Assembly: GCA_017645585.1 (NCBI GenBank)
Contig: JAGCOF010000038.1
Coordinates: 1 to 64,000, forward strand
DNA: 64,000 nt
Source of the DNA: Bacteroidales bacterium
Lineage (GTDB): Bacteria; Bacteroidota; Bacteroidia; Bacteroidales; P3
Direction: 5' to 3'
The notes under the pieces were generated by a model. That model was given only the letters and a program-made list of their open reading frames with translations. It ran no database searches and was not told the origin of the DNA. Made by a program: the position numbers and the translations under genes. Shown in pieces: positions 7,659 to 16,692 of the stretch (position 1 is the stretch's first letter; every line of letters begins with the position of its first letter).

Positions 7659-8537
7659 TTACTCGGCGGAGTGGGCGTTGGCGTCGAGGTTGACGCGCTT
7701 GACCATGCCCTGCAGGGCGGTGCCGGGACCCACCTCGATGAACTCGTCGGCACCGTCGGCCAGCATGTGCTGCACGGTGGCCGTCCAACGCACGGGCGAG
7801 GTGAGCTGCATGAGCAGGTTCTGCTTGATTTCGGCGGGGTCGCTGTGCGGCTGCGCGTCGACGTTCTGGTAGCAGGGGCAGACGGGGCGGCGGAACTCGG
7901 TGCGCTCGATGGCTTCAGCCAGCTCGACGCGGGCGGGCTCCATCAAGGGGCTGTGGAAGGCACCACCCACGGCCAACGGCAGGGCTTTGCCCTTGACCTC
8001 TTTGACCTTCTCGCAGGCACGGGCCACGCCCTCGTTGGTGCCGCTGATGACCAGCTGGCCCGGGCAATTGTAGTTGGCTGGCACCACCACCTCGCCTTCG
8101 ACCGAGGCGCAGATGTCTTCGACGGTCTTGTCGTCGAGCTTCAGCACGGCGGCCATGGTCGACGGGGTGCGCTCGCAGCACTTCTGCATGGCGTTGGCGC
8201 GGGCGATGACCAGCTTGAGGCCGTCCTCGAAGCTCATGGCGCCGGCGGCGACCAAAGCCGAGAACTCGCCCAGCGAGTGGCCACCCACCATGTCGGGCTT
8301 GAACTGCTCGCCCATGTACTTGGCCAGGATGACGCTGTGGAGGAAGATGGCAGGCTGCGTCACGCGGGTCTGCTTGAGGTCCTCCGGTGTGCCGGCGAAC
8401 ATCAGGTCGGTGATGCGGAAGCCGATGATGTCGTTGGCTTTCTCAAACATGGCACGACACTCTTCGTTGCCGTCATATAGATTTTTACCCATGCCCACAA
8501 ATTGGGCCCCCTGTCCGGGGAATACGTATGCTTTCAT
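7659..8537 (-). CDS. fabD: Malonyl-CoA--ACP transacylase FabD
   Basis: 292 residues. FabD transfers malonyl from CoA to acyl carrier protein, supplying the extender for type II fatty acid synthesis in the cytoplasm. The N-terminal FPGQGAQFVGMG is diagnostic. The nucleophile Ser88 is in GHSLGEFSALVAAG, and the catalytic His is ~195 in GGAFHSPLM. Length is close to the usual ~300. It stands alone here, away from fabH/fabF/acpP, and is followed by a terminator formed by repeat element A. Confidence 0.96.
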   Translation of the reverse strand: MKAYVFPGQGAQFVGMGKNLYDGNEECRAMFEKANDIIGFRITDLMFAGTPEDLKQTRVTQPAIFLHSVILAKYMGEQFKPDMVGGHSLGEFSALVAAGAMSFEDGLKLVIARANAMQKCCERTPSTMAAVLKLDDKTVEDICASVEGEVVVPANYNCPGQLVISGTNEGVARACEKVKEVKGKALPLAVGGAFHSPLMEPARVELAEAIERTEFRRPVCPCYQNVDAQPHSDPAEIKQNLLMQLTSPVRWTATVQHMLADGADEFIEVGPGTALQGMVKRVNLDANAHSAE

Positions 8538-8595
8538 ATTTGTTCTTATCTTAATTTATATTAATAACGTGAAGTATATTCCTTTTATTGTACCG

Positions 8596-9267
8596 TTAAC
8601 GGACTTTCACCTGCACTCCCTCCACCTCGGTGTTCATGCCGCCGTCGGGGCCTATTTCTATGACGGGGTGTTCGTCTCCGATAATAACCATGCCTAATAC
8701 CATTGCCGACGTTTCCAGCTTGACGGTCGGCAAAGTGCGGTCCTTGACGTAGTGGTCCTCCAGCAGCACGTACTTGTAATAGCCTACCGTCTTGAATTCG
8801 AGGGTGTAGTCGCCCTTGGGCACCTCAATATGGTAAAGGCCGTCAAAATCGGTATACGTTACCATCACTGTGTCTTTATTGCTGTCAATGACGGTGATAT
8901 AGACAAACGGTATCGGCTCGGCAGTCTTGGCGTCCACGACTTCGCCTTTGATTTTGACGCGGTCGTCCTTGTGCACTGCCTCCCTGACCGCTGTCGGCAC
9001 CTCGGGCAACACGGCGGGGCTTGCTTCGGCGGCATTGGTGGCGGCCAACCCCAGCGCGAGGCCGGCAACGGTGGCCACCTTGCCCACGCGCAGGCGGTCG
9101 GCGAGGGCGTTCTCCAGGTAGCGCACCTCGGCCTCGCACCGCGGACAGGTGCCTCGGCACTCGCCTTTGTAGGTGCACTCCTCAATCTTCATCGGTATAT
9201 GGTTCTCCTCCGCAATGCGCTTGCGGACCTCCTTGAGTTGGTTGCAGATGTTCTTCCCGTTTGTCAT
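8596..9267 (-). CDS. Cys-motif membrane protein with carboxypeptidase-like regulatory domain (copy 2)
   Basis: 223 residues, paralogous to the gene at 537-1259. The N-terminal ~75 residues are nearly identical in pattern (NGKNICNQLKEVRKRIAEEN, then C-x5-C-x3-C-x2-C in ECTYKGEC and GTCPRCE, then LENALADRL and one Ala/Gly-rich hydrophobic segment). The C-terminal CarboxypepD_reg-like domain (KGEVVDAKTAEPIPFVYI, YTDFDGLYHIEVPKGDYTLEF) is more diverged. It starts only 15 bases after the radical SAM gene's stop, so it is the last gene of the 14090-8596 operon. Only the N-terminal Cys block is tightly conserved, which suggests that block is the working part. Function unknown. Confidence 0.82.
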   Translation of the reverse strand: MTNGKNICNQLKEVRKRIAEENHIPMKIEECTYKGECRGTCPRCEAEVRYLENALADRLRVGKVATVAGLALGLAATNAAEASPAVLPEVPTAVREAVHKDDRVKIKGEVVDAKTAEPIPFVYITVIDSNKDTVMVTYTDFDGLYHIEVPKGDYTLEFKTVGYYKYVLLEDHYVKDRTLPTVKLETSAMVLGMVIIGDEHPVIEIGPDGGMNTEVEGVQVKVR

Positions 9268-9282
9268 GCTTGTATAACGCTG

Positions 9283-9903
9283 TTATTCATTGTTTATTGT
9301 CCGGTAGGCGAAGCGGTCGATGTGAGTAACGCCCATATCGGCGAGGCGCGCGGCGGTGCGGTCGGTGGCGGCCTCGTCGTTGTAATGCTCGATGAGGGGC
9401 ACGCGGACGGTGACATGCTTCGGCCCGACGAGGGCAAGCAGTCGCTCGAGGTTGCTCCAGGCGACCTCGGCATCGCCGCCGGTGTAGGCGCGATACACCT
9501 CGGGGTCGCTCTCCTTGATGTCCACGATGAAGTCGCCCACCACCCGGGCGGCGGCCTCGACCGCGGACGGCGACACCTGCAGCGACGTCTCGGCCGTCAG
9601 ATTCCAGCTCTTGCCGCAGAGGCTCTTGAACTCCTCGATGAAGTCCACTCGCAGCAGCGGCTCACCGCCGCCGAAGCAGACGCCGCCGCCTGTGGCGATG
9701 AAGTAGAGGTTGTCCACACCCACGTAGTCATACAATTGTTGCGGGGTGTAGCACCTCAGCCCTTCGGGGCTCTCCAAGCAACGATGGTTCAGGCAGTAGC
9801 GGCACCGCAGCGGACAGCCGTGAAAGGCTGCCAACGTGGTCACTCCCACGCCGTCGCCGCCCAACCGGTGCCGGTCGATGCCTATGAACGGTACTGCCTC
9901 CAC
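9283..9903 (-). CDS. Radical SAM protein, glycyl-radical activase-like
   Basis: 206 residues. Radical SAM proteins bind a 4Fe-4S cluster and cleave S-adenosylmethionine to make a radical. The cluster motif CxxxCxxC is C30-C34-C37 in FHGCPLRCRYCLNH. It is followed by ATGGGVCFGGGEPLL (the SAM-binding GGE motif), SLQVSP and DIKESDPEVYRAYTGG. This layout is that of small PflA/NrdG-type activases without extra Fe-S domains, but no glycyl-radical enzyme is encoded nearby, so the substrate is unknown. Its first 22 bases overlap the end of the flippase gene, and a Cys-cluster membrane protein follows 15 bases downstream. Confidence 0.85.
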   Translation of the reverse strand: MEAVPFIGIDRHRLGGDGVGVTTLAAFHGCPLRCRYCLNHRCLESPEGLRCYTPQQLYDYVGVDNLYFIATGGGVCFGGGEPLLRVDFIEEFKSLCGKSWNLTAETSLQVSPSAVEAAARVVGDFIVDIKESDPEVYRAYTGGDAEVAWSNLERLLALVGPKHVTVRVPLIEHYNDEAATDRTAARLADMGVTHIDRFAYRTINNE

Positions 9904-11198
9904 AATTCAGCGGGGTTAAGACTCGACAGGCGCGGCAGACGGAAAGTGCTCCACGGCAAGTGGAAGAGGCGGATGGCCAAGATGAACTGAGCCAGGGCCA
10001 TGAAGGTCTGGGCCGTCAGCGAGGCCCATGCAGAGCCCACGGCACCGAGGCGGGGGATGAGCAGCAGATTGACCACCACGTTGAGCGCCAACGTAATCAA
10101 GGCAAAGAGGTTGAGTTGCCGCAGGTAGCCGCCAGCAGTGAGCAGGGTACCGAAAATATAGGTGAAGCTGATGGGGATAAAGCCGAAGATAACCACACGG
10201 AACACCGGTGCATACAGCATGCCACGACCCGGGAAAAGCAAGTCCATCAGCGGCAGTGCCAGCAAAGAGCAGCCCACGGCGCAAACGGTGGCAAAGAGTA
10301 TCAAGGGCCAGAAAACCAGGCGGATGGAGTCCGATAGCTGACGGCTTGTGTTTTCGCGGCAGAGGCGCGAAAACACAGGCAGCAGGACGACGCTGACGAG
10401 ATAGGCAATCATGGTGAGAGCGTCGAGGATGCGGAAGGCACCGGCATAAATGCCTGCATCGGCATCCGACGCCAGACGACGCAACAGAATGGGGTCGATG
10501 CGGTTGTAGGAGGCCATCAGCAGCACCAGCAGGGCGAAGGGGGCGCTCTGCTTGAGGATGACAAGGAAGAAACGCCAATTCCAGCGCAGGTGGCGTAACT
10601 TCGTCTTGCGGGCGATAACCGCAAAAGCCAATGCAGCGGTGATGCCATAGGCAATCACCTGCGCGTAAACAAACCAATAGATGTTAAACCGTTCTCGCAC
10701 GGGACTCCAAAGCAGGCAGCTGCAGATGAGGATCATTAGCAGGCGGTCGAGCACAGAGAAGAGGCTGTCCCAACGGAAGAGCAACAGTCCTTCGAAGTTG
10801 CTACGCAGGTAAAGAATCAGCGAGTTGAGAAACTGCGCCAGGGTGAGCCACGCCAACATGCTGAACTCGCGGCTGCCGTAGCCCATAAGCAGTCCCACAC
10901 TGAAGGTCACCACCAGATAGAGCCCCAGCAGGCACAGCTTGATGCCAAGGACGCCGCTGAGATGCTTCTGTATCAGTTGGGGGTGCTGCGCAATGTTGCG
11001 CGTATTGAAGTTGGTGATGCCCAGGTCGAGGAGGATATTGAAGATGTAGCTGAAACTGAAGATGGCATAGTAGAAGCCGTAAGCCTCGTTGCCCACGGCG
11101 TTCTGCACACCCACCTCGACACCCAACAGCCACAAAGGCTTGACGATGAGGTTGGCCAGCAGTATCCAGAACAGGCCCCAGAGTAGCTTCTTCTGCAT
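9882..11198 (-). CDS. Polysaccharide flippase (Wzx/MATE-like)
   Basis: 438 residues, almost wholly hydrophobic, with ~12 predicted membrane helices and no signal peptide. The pattern (LLANLIVKPLWLLGVEVGVQN at the start, NAVGNEAYGFYYAIFSFSYIFNILLDLGITNF, later SYNRIDPILLRRL and LLTAGGYLRQLN) fits the oligosaccharide/polysaccharide flippase branch of the MOP superfamily, which moves lipid-linked sugars across the inner membrane. No glycosyltransferases lie next to it. Its start overlaps the stop of the upstream lipoprotein gene (ATGA). Confidence 0.85.
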   Translation of the reverse strand: MQKKLLWGLFWILLANLIVKPLWLLGVEVGVQNAVGNEAYGFYYAIFSFSYIFNILLDLGITNFNTRNIAQHPQLIQKHLSGVLGIKLCLLGLYLVVTFSVGLLMGYGSREFSMLAWLTLAQFLNSLILYLRSNFEGLLLFRWDSLFSVLDRLLMILICSCLLWSPVRERFNIYWFVYAQVIAYGITAALAFAVIARKTKLRHLRWNWRFFLVILKQSAPFALLVLLMASYNRIDPILLRRLASDADAGIYAGAFRILDALTMIAYLVSVVLLPVFSRLCRENTSRQLSDSIRLVFWPLILFATVCAVGCSLLALPLMDLLFPGRGMLYAPVFRVVIFGFIPISFTYIFGTLLTAGGYLRQLNLFALITLALNVVVNLLLIPRLGAVGSAWASLTAQTFMALAQFILAIRLFHLPWSTFRLPRLSSLNPAELWRQYRS

Positions 11199-12883
11199 CA
11201 GTCGTTCTTTTTCTGTTCAATGGCGCCCATTGGCATCGCACCCATCTTGCCGCCTTCAATGGTGTGGAGTTTGCGCTTCGCAGCGGGCTTCTCTTTAGGG
11301 GCACCCACGCTCCAACGTTCCTCCAGCTCCCATTTCTCGCGCAATTTAAGGGTTTTCTCATAGAGAAGACACTCCTCGGGCTGACGGTTCAGCAGGTAGT
11401 CGCCGGGGGTCCATTGCCCGTCGGCATTGCGGTCTATCACGGCGCGCAAGCGGTATTCGGCTGCCGGCAGGTGGCTGAAGCGCAGTGTAGCGCCATTGAA
11501 GGGCTGCTGCGCCACCACAGTGTCCTTGCTGTCGAGCACCTCGATGACCAGCGCATGGCCTGTCTGGTTGTCGACATGCAGCGTCAATGTGCCGTAGTCT
11601 CTGGGGGTGAGGGTGAAAGTGAGGCTGTCGGTGGCATGGCCATAGAGGTCGGCGAAGAGGCTGTCGGCGAGGCGCACGCGGTAGTTCTCCTCGGAGTGCA
11701 GCGAGGTGGCCAGACGGGCCTGGAGACCACTGCTGTCGAGCACAATGTCGCAGTATTTGACCGTGCTGTCCTTGAGGCTCATAATCTCTGCCCGCAGACT
11801 GTCCTTGGCGGCATGCACTGGGGCCGAGAAGGCCAGACGCAGGTCGTCATAGAAGGCGGCGTTGCCGGCACAGAGGCTCCGCATCAGTGGTTCGGCGGTG
11901 GGCTGCTGCTGCATGTGACCACGGCGCTGCTTCGGCGCACGGTAGCGCAGGCGCAGCGTGTCATTGAGGCCCTCGTCGGTAAGTATGAGCACGGTGGAGT
12001 CGCACAACTCGTTGCGGCACCAGATATTCAGCGTGTCGCCCTTGGTGTTGAGGCGCCATTCGACGGGTTCGCCCTCAAGCACAGGATGTTGCATGGGCAA
12101 TAATGTGCTCACCACAATGCGGCCTTTACTCTTGAACTCAGCCTTGAGCACGCGCTGTGCACGGCGGTCGGGAGCCGAGATATGGAGCTGTGCCATGCGG
12201 CTGCTATCCACACTGTCGGCGGCGGCATAGCGGAGCGTATCCCAGGCCACGGCTTCGTCGTCGCCCACACGCAGGTCGCGGTTCTTGTCGACCAAAGCCA
12301 CAAGGCGATAGGAACCCTCGGGGATATAGTGGAAGGCGAAGTTGCCTTGCTTGTCGGTGCGTGTAACCAGGTCGGGCAGTGTATCGTTGCCGCGATAGCC
12401 CATCACGGTCAACACCTCGTCCCAGGGCTTGCCGTTGCGGGGGTTGAGCACCCGGCCCGCCAGCATCAACGTGTCCATGGCGTCGCCGGTGCTGAAGACA
12501 TACTCGTAGCTCGGCAGTACATTGCCCTCGGTGAAGTCGGCGATGGCCTCCTTGAATTGGAAGAGGTAGGTGGTGTTCTCGCGCAGGGTGTCGCGCAACT
12601 TGACCACCACACCCATACCGCGGGTGCTGTACTCGGGCTTCTGCTTCATAGGCGGCGAGACAAGCACATTGTTGTCGGCGTCCTTGAGCACCACATATTC
12701 GTCGAACTCAATATAGAACTGTCGCGCCTTGAAGTTGCGCGTCTCGTTCTGCGGCTTGCTGAGCACTGTCTTGGGCGCCTTCGTGTCGCGCGGACCGCCC
12801 GAGGGGTAGCCCTGCTTGGCGCAACCCGAAACCGCCAATAGCAACACTAAAAAAACTACTAGTAGGGATACTGTGCGCTTCAT
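11198..12883 (-). CDS. Lipoprotein with bacterial Ig-like (Big_5) domain
   Basis: 561 residues. The start is set at 12883, where a signal peptide with a lipobox begins (LLLAVSGC, lipidated Cys at 21) and where the ATG overlaps the upstream stop; 62 extra codons upstream look like antisense of the previous gene. The mature protein starts QGYPSGGPRDTKAPK, followed by a Big_5-type domain (~35-125: VLSKPQNETRNF, FYIEFDEYVVL, YLFQFKEAIAD) and then a Cna-B-like region (~130-200). The remainder is beta-rich. Such lipoproteins are common in Bacteroidota; the role is unknown. It is outer-membrane or surface anchored. Confidence 0.85.
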   Translation of the reverse strand: MKRTVSLLVVFLVLLLAVSGCAKQGYPSGGPRDTKAPKTVLSKPQNETRNFKARQFYIEFDEYVVLKDADNNVLVSPPMKQKPEYSTRGMGVVVKLRDTLRENTTYLFQFKEAIADFTEGNVLPSYEYVFSTGDAMDTLMLAGRVLNPRNGKPWDEVLTVMGYRGNDTLPDLVTRTDKQGNFAFHYIPEGSYRLVALVDKNRDLRVGDDEAVAWDTLRYAAADSVDSSRMAQLHISAPDRRAQRVLKAEFKSKGRIVVSTLLPMQHPVLEGEPVEWRLNTKGDTLNIWCRNELCDSTVLILTDEGLNDTLRLRYRAPKQRRGHMQQQPTAEPLMRSLCAGNAAFYDDLRLAFSAPVHAAKDSLRAEIMSLKDSTVKYCDIVLDSSGLQARLATSLHSEENYRVRLADSLFADLYGHATDSLTFTLTPRDYGTLTLHVDNQTGHALVIEVLDSKDTVVAQQPFNGATLRFSHLPAAEYRLRAVIDRNADGQWTPGDYLLNRQPEECLLYEKTLKLREKWELEERWSVGAPKEKPAAKRKLHTIEGGKMGAMPMGAIEQKKND

Positions 12884-13416
12884 CAACCAAAGAGTTCTTT
12901 CAGTTCCTTGTGCAGGGCGGCGAGGGCTTCGTCGGTGGGTATGCGGTCGGCCGACGAGGCGAAGATGGTTGCCGCCAGACGCGTGGGGTCGTCGGTGTCG
13001 GTCAGGCTGACGGCCGACGAGTTGACGAGATTCACCATCTCGTCCTTGGCCTCGCGCACATGGGCCCACAGCTCCTCGCTGACATAGACCTGCTGCGAGA
13101 GGTTATGCTCCCACTCGTCGCGTATGTTCTTGGTCATCACTCCCTGCAGCAGCTTGAGGTCCATGCCGGGCTGGTAGCAGCGCAGCACAAGGCTGTTGGG
13201 GCTGATGCGCTCAAGGAAGAGGGCCACACGCTCATAGGCCTGGAGGCGGATGGGTGTCACCACCTTGAGGGCTTCGCGGCGCTCGTCGAGCTTCATCTGC
13301 AGCAAACGCTCCTTCTGCCGGTTGTCGAAGTAGTGCTTCAGCAACAGGCTCAATATCCATCCCGTGATGACGACCAGCACCGCGAGGATTATAGTCAATA
13401 ACACTATCGTATTCAT
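12883..13416 (-). CDS. Small membrane-anchored protein of unknown function
   Basis: 177 residues with one N-terminal membrane helix (~4-26, TIVLLTIILAVLVVITGWILSLLL) followed by a basic, helical cytosolic part (HYFDNRQKERLLQMKLDERREALKV) and conserved-looking stretches PIRLQAYERVALFLERI and SADRIPTDEALAALHKEL. I believe this is a conserved Bacteroidota family but cannot name it with certainty. It overlaps both neighbours by 4-base junctions, so it is co-translated with the sirtuin and the Big_5 lipoprotein. Confidence 0.82.
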   Translation of the reverse strand: MNTIVLLTIILAVLVVITGWILSLLLKHYFDNRQKERLLQMKLDERREALKVVTPIRLQAYERVALFLERISPNSLVLRCYQPGMDLKLLQGVMTKNIRDEWEHNLSQQVYVSEELWAHVREAKDEMVNLVNSSAVSLTDTDDPTRLAATIFASSADRIPTDEALAALHKELKELFG

Positions 13417-14090
13417 TGCATCAGTTTGTTTACAAGTTCAGTCACTCCCTTGGTAGCCACCTCCTTGATGAAAGTTACCTGACGGCTGACGGGCACCTCC
13501 TTGGGGTCCACCACATAGCAGTCGGCCGTGCGCGGCACATAGTGTATCAGCCCAGCGGCAGGATAGACGGCCATCGACGTGCCGACCACGATAAAGATGT
13601 CGGCCTCCTGGCACAACTCGGCGGCAGGCTCGATATTGGGCACCGCCTCGCCGAACCACACGATGTGGGGGCGCAGCTGTGTGCCGTCGGGAGCCTTGTC
13701 GCCCAGCACAATGTCCTTGTCGCCCACCTCGACGATGAGGTTGGGGTTACGGTCCGAGCGTCCCTTGGTCAGCTCGCCGTGCAGGTGCAGCACATTCGTA
13801 CTGCCGGCGCGCTCGTGCAGGTCGTCTATATTCTGCGTGACAATCTGCACATCATACTTCTCCTCCAGCCGCACCAGCTGACGGTGTGCCTCGTTGGGCT
13901 GCGCCTTGAACAGCTGGCGACGACGCTCATTATAGAAGTTGAGCACCAACTCAGGATTGCGCTCATAGGCCTCATGGGTGGCCACGTCCTCCACACGGTA
14001 GTGCTCCCACAGGCCATCCGAGTCGCGGAAGGTCGAAATACCGCTCTCCGCCGAGATGCCGGCACCGGTCAATACCACTATCTTTTTCAT
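13413..14090 (-). CDS. cobB: NAD-dependent protein deacylase, sirtuin (CobB-like)
   Basis: 225 residues from the ATG at 14090 (in-frame ATGs 9 and 27 bases upstream add nothing conserved). Sirtuins remove acyl groups from lysines using NAD. The NAD-binding GAGISAESGISTFR is at 9-22, TQNIDDLHERAG at ~85-96, and the catalytic His104 sits in LHLHGEL. Y53 and R56 (FYNERRR) match the Tyr/Arg pair that selects succinyl or malonyl lysine in class III sirtuins. The four zinc-binding Cys expected between ~107 and ~150 are absent. It heads a run of envelope genes with overlapping junctions. Confidence 0.92.
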   Translation of the reverse strand: MKKIVVLTGAGISAESGISTFRDSDGLWEHYRVEDVATHEAYERNPELVLNFYNERRRQLFKAQPNEAHRQLVRLEEKYDVQIVTQNIDDLHERAGSTNVLHLHGELTKGRSDRNPNLIVEVGDKDIVLGDKAPDGTQLRPHIVWFGEAVPNIEPAAELCQEADIFIVVGTSMAVYPAAGLIHYVPRTADCYVVDPKEVPVSRQVTFIKEVATKGVTELVNKLMQ

Positions 14091-14137
14091 AATAATCATG
14101 TAACGCCGCAGCAACAAAAATATTGTATAGCGGCTTT

Positions 14138-15712
14138 TTATTTGAGGGGGGTGAGGGTGGTGCGGCGATTGGCAGCGCGACCTTCGGGGGTGTCGTTGGT
14201 AGCCACGGGGCGGCTCTCGCCATAGCCTCGGTAGGTGAGGCGCGAGGGGTCTACACCGCAGAGAATAAGGTAGTCGTAGACGGCCTTGGCGCGTCGCTCG
14301 CTGAGGGCGAGGTTGTCCTCGTCGCTGCCCACGGCGTCGGTATGGCCGCCCACCTCGAGGCGCAGGCTCGGATGGCGCTTGAGGGCCTGAGCCAGACGGT
14401 CAAGCTCAGCCAGCGAGGTCTCCACAAGGGTGGCGCTGGCGGTATGGAAAAATATGTTTTTCAATGTCACCGTGTCGCCCAGGGTGAGCAGGTTCTCGGC
14501 CTGACGCACAGGGTCTATAAAGGTGATGGCCTCGGGGCGCACGGGGGACGGCATAACAAAGCTGTAGAGGTCCTGCTTGCCGTAGCCGCCGTAGCGGTCG
14601 CTGGCGAAGAGCGCCGTGCGGCCGTCGGGCGCCACGATGAGGCTGGCCTCGTCGCCAGGGGTGTTGATGGGGTAGCCGAGGTTCTGGGGGGCTCCCCATG
14701 TGCTGTCGTTCAGCCGCTTGACCATATAGAGGTCACTGCCGCCCATGCCCAGGTGACCGTTGGAGGCGAAGTAGAGCGTCTGGTCGTCGAAGTGGATGTA
14801 GGGCGAGGTCTCGTCGGCCTTGGTGTTTACCAATGGTCCCATGTTCCGGGGCTCGCTCCAGCGACCCTCCACTAGGGTACAGTACCAGATGTCGGTGCCG
14901 CCGTAGCCGCCACGACGGTTACTGGCGAAGTAGAGCGTGCGACCGTCGATGCTGAGCGAGGGAAACGACTCCCAATAGGTCGAGTTGACCGGCGCGCCGA
15001 GGTTGCGCGGACGGCTCCAGCCCTTGGGGGTGCGCACACTGAGGTAGAGGTCGCAGCCGGTGGGCTCGTTGTTACGGCCACAGGCAGTGAAGATGACCAC
15101 GCGGCCGTCGTGCGACAGGGTCTGGGCGCCCTCGTTGGCGTTGCTGTTCAACGGCTCTGGCATGCGTTCGGCGGGGCCCCAATCAAGCTCCATCGTATCG
15201 TAGAGCGAGATATAGAAGTCCTCTTCCTGCGGCAGATCGCGTCGGGTGGTGGCACGCCGCGATACGCGGCGCGTAAAGACCAGCGTACGGTAGTCGGCCG
15301 TCAAGGCCGGCATATACTCATCGGCCTCGCTGTTCACATTGGGCCCCAGATTGATTGGGGTGAACGGCACGGGGTGCTCCACAGCATGCTGCCGGAAGTC
15401 GGCGGTGCGTATGCCGTCGCGGGCCTCCTGCTGCCACCGCGTGCTCGCAGGGTTGAGGTCGAGACAGTGCTGATACTGCTCGCGCGCCAAAGCATACTGC
15501 TCCAGCGCCATGTGCTGGTTGCCCAACAGCAGATAGGCCTCAGCGTATGTGGGGTCGATGTCGATGGCCTTGTTCAACAGCTTGATAGCCTCCTCATACT
15601 GTCCCACGACGCTCTTCTCCACCGCCTGCTCGAACAGCGGCTCGCTCTTCTTGTTCTGCCCCATCGCCACCAGCGGCAACAGAAACAATAGGATTGTCAA
15701 ATATTGTTTCAT
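14138..15712 (-). CDS. TPR / PD40-repeat / OmpA-domain envelope protein
   Basis: 524 residues. The start at 15712 gives a good signal peptide (LTILLFLLPLVAMGQ). After it come TPR repeats (~25-110: YEEAIKLLNKAIDIDPTYAEAYLLLGNQH), then a WD40-like PD40 propeller region (~140-400, with repeats such as LSIDGRTLYFASNRRGG and IHFDDQTLYFASNG). A C-terminal OmpA domain (~420-524; GHTDAVGSDEDNLALSERRA) binds peptidoglycan. It is probably an outer-membrane or periplasmic peptidoglycan-tethered protein. The same architecture occurs around gliding/T9SS and envelope systems of Bacteroidota, but a specific role is not shown. The sirtuin starts 47 bases downstream. Confidence 0.88.
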   Translation of the reverse strand: MKQYLTILLFLLPLVAMGQNKKSEPLFEQAVEKSVVGQYEEAIKLLNKAIDIDPTYAEAYLLLGNQHMALEQYALAREQYQHCLDLNPASTRWQQEARDGIRTADFRQHAVEHPVPFTPINLGPNVNSEADEYMPALTADYRTLVFTRRVSRRATTRRDLPQEEDFYISLYDTMELDWGPAERMPEPLNSNANEGAQTLSHDGRVVIFTACGRNNEPTGCDLYLSVRTPKGWSRPRNLGAPVNSTYWESFPSLSIDGRTLYFASNRRGGYGGTDIWYCTLVEGRWSEPRNMGPLVNTKADETSPYIHFDDQTLYFASNGHLGMGGSDLYMVKRLNDSTWGAPQNLGYPINTPGDEASLIVAPDGRTALFASDRYGGYGKQDLYSFVMPSPVRPEAITFIDPVRQAENLLTLGDTVTLKNIFFHTASATLVETSLAELDRLAQALKRHPSLRLEVGGHTDAVGSDEDNLALSERRAKAVYDYLILCGVDPSRLTYRGYGESRPVATNDTPEGRAANRRTTLTPLK

Positions 15713-15899
15713 AACAAAATAATAACGAAACAATATTGTTTTTATTGTTCTGTAAGCAAGTATGCAAAAGTGCCCCACACGTGGTGTGATTTTTGTTTTT
15801 TTCGACAGTCTTCACCCTCAAAAATACGCAAAATCTCCTTGAGTAGAGTATCTCTATTTATCTAAATAACAAGCCATTAAAAATATTTTTCAAATTTTA

Positions 15900-15931
15900 T
15901 TTGGTTTATTTTATAAACTTATTTATCTTTG
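15900..15931 (+). promoter_or_regulatory. Promoter for the membrane protein/HTH pair
   Basis: TTTG (15900-15903), 20 bases, TATCTTTG (15924-15931); the start codon is 77 bases downstream at 16009, leaving a leader of about 70 bases. Confidence 0.8.
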
Positions 15932-16008
15932 CATCGTCAATTTGGAACAAAAAGTGCACTTGTTATCAAAATGGACAGCAACATGAAAAACATAAAAAAG
16001 TAACAACA

Positions 16009-16692
16009 ATGGAAGAAAATGCAAATCTCACTGCAGAACGCAGTCTGGAAATTATCACTGAACAAATAGAGCGTAGCAGGAACGTTGTAGCAAAGGACAC
16101 AGGGCAATTGCTCTACATGTCGGGACTTGCAACAATGGGAACAGCCGTCATAGTGGCTCTCGTCAACGGCTTGTCAGCCTCGCCTCTGGGACATCTGTTA
16201 TGGCTTGTCCTTCCCATCATCATCTGGTTGATTATGCGTATCCGCGACAAAAAGCAGGTACAGGCACCCGTCTCTCTTGTAGGCACACTTGTTGGCAGGA
16301 CTTGGTGGAGTTTCGGCTGTATCGTCATCGGTTTCTACCTCTTTGCACTGATTTGGAATTTCTTGGTTATGAGATTGTACGACAACATCGCCACCGCAAC
16401 CCAAGCAATGGTGGCAATCACACCTGTCATCATTCTGCTGATGGGTATGGCAGTTGCCATTACGGGACATATATTGAAAAGACGTTGGCTGGTATTGTTC
16501 GGTATTCTCGGCGGCCTGCTTGTGGCCTTTTGTGAGTATTCGGGAATAATCAGAGCAATAATCGTTTATAGTGTCGCATCAGTCAAGACAATAATCGTTT
16601 TTAGCTTAATCACACCCTGTTTGTCAATATTTCTCTTCTCACTCATCGGCCTCGTGATTCCAGGCTGGATGCTAAAAAAGCAAAATACATGA
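16009..16692 (+). CDS. Integral membrane protein paired with an HTH regulator
   Basis: 227 residues; start at 16009, since upstream in-frame codons overlap the promoter. The N-terminal ~45 residues are polar (SLEIITEQIERSRNVVAKDTG), then five or six membrane helices follow (for example MGTAVIVALVNGL, LLWLVLPIIIWLIM, MVAITPVIILLMGMAVAI). The helix after SPLGHL and the phrase TGQLLYMSGLATMG are typical of small Bacteroidota membrane proteins found next to an HTH_34 regulator. Transport or sensing cannot be told apart. Its stop overlaps the start of the regulator. Confidence 0.82.
   Translation: MEENANLTAERSLEIITEQIERSRNVVAKDTGQLLYMSGLATMGTAVIVALVNGLSASPLGHLLWLVLPIIIWLIMRIRDKKQVQAPVSLVGTLVGRTWWSFGCIVIGFYLFALIWNFLVMRLYDNIATATQAMVAITPVIILLMGMAVAITGHILKRRWLVLFGILGGLLVAFCEYSGIIRAIIVYSVASVKTIIVFSLITPCLSIFLFSLIGLVIPGWMLKKQNT

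Noticed and set aside
11264..12841. Long plus-strand frames opposite the Big_5 lipoprotein gene
   Set aside because: The lipoprotein has a signal peptide, lipobox and domains; the opposite frames have none.
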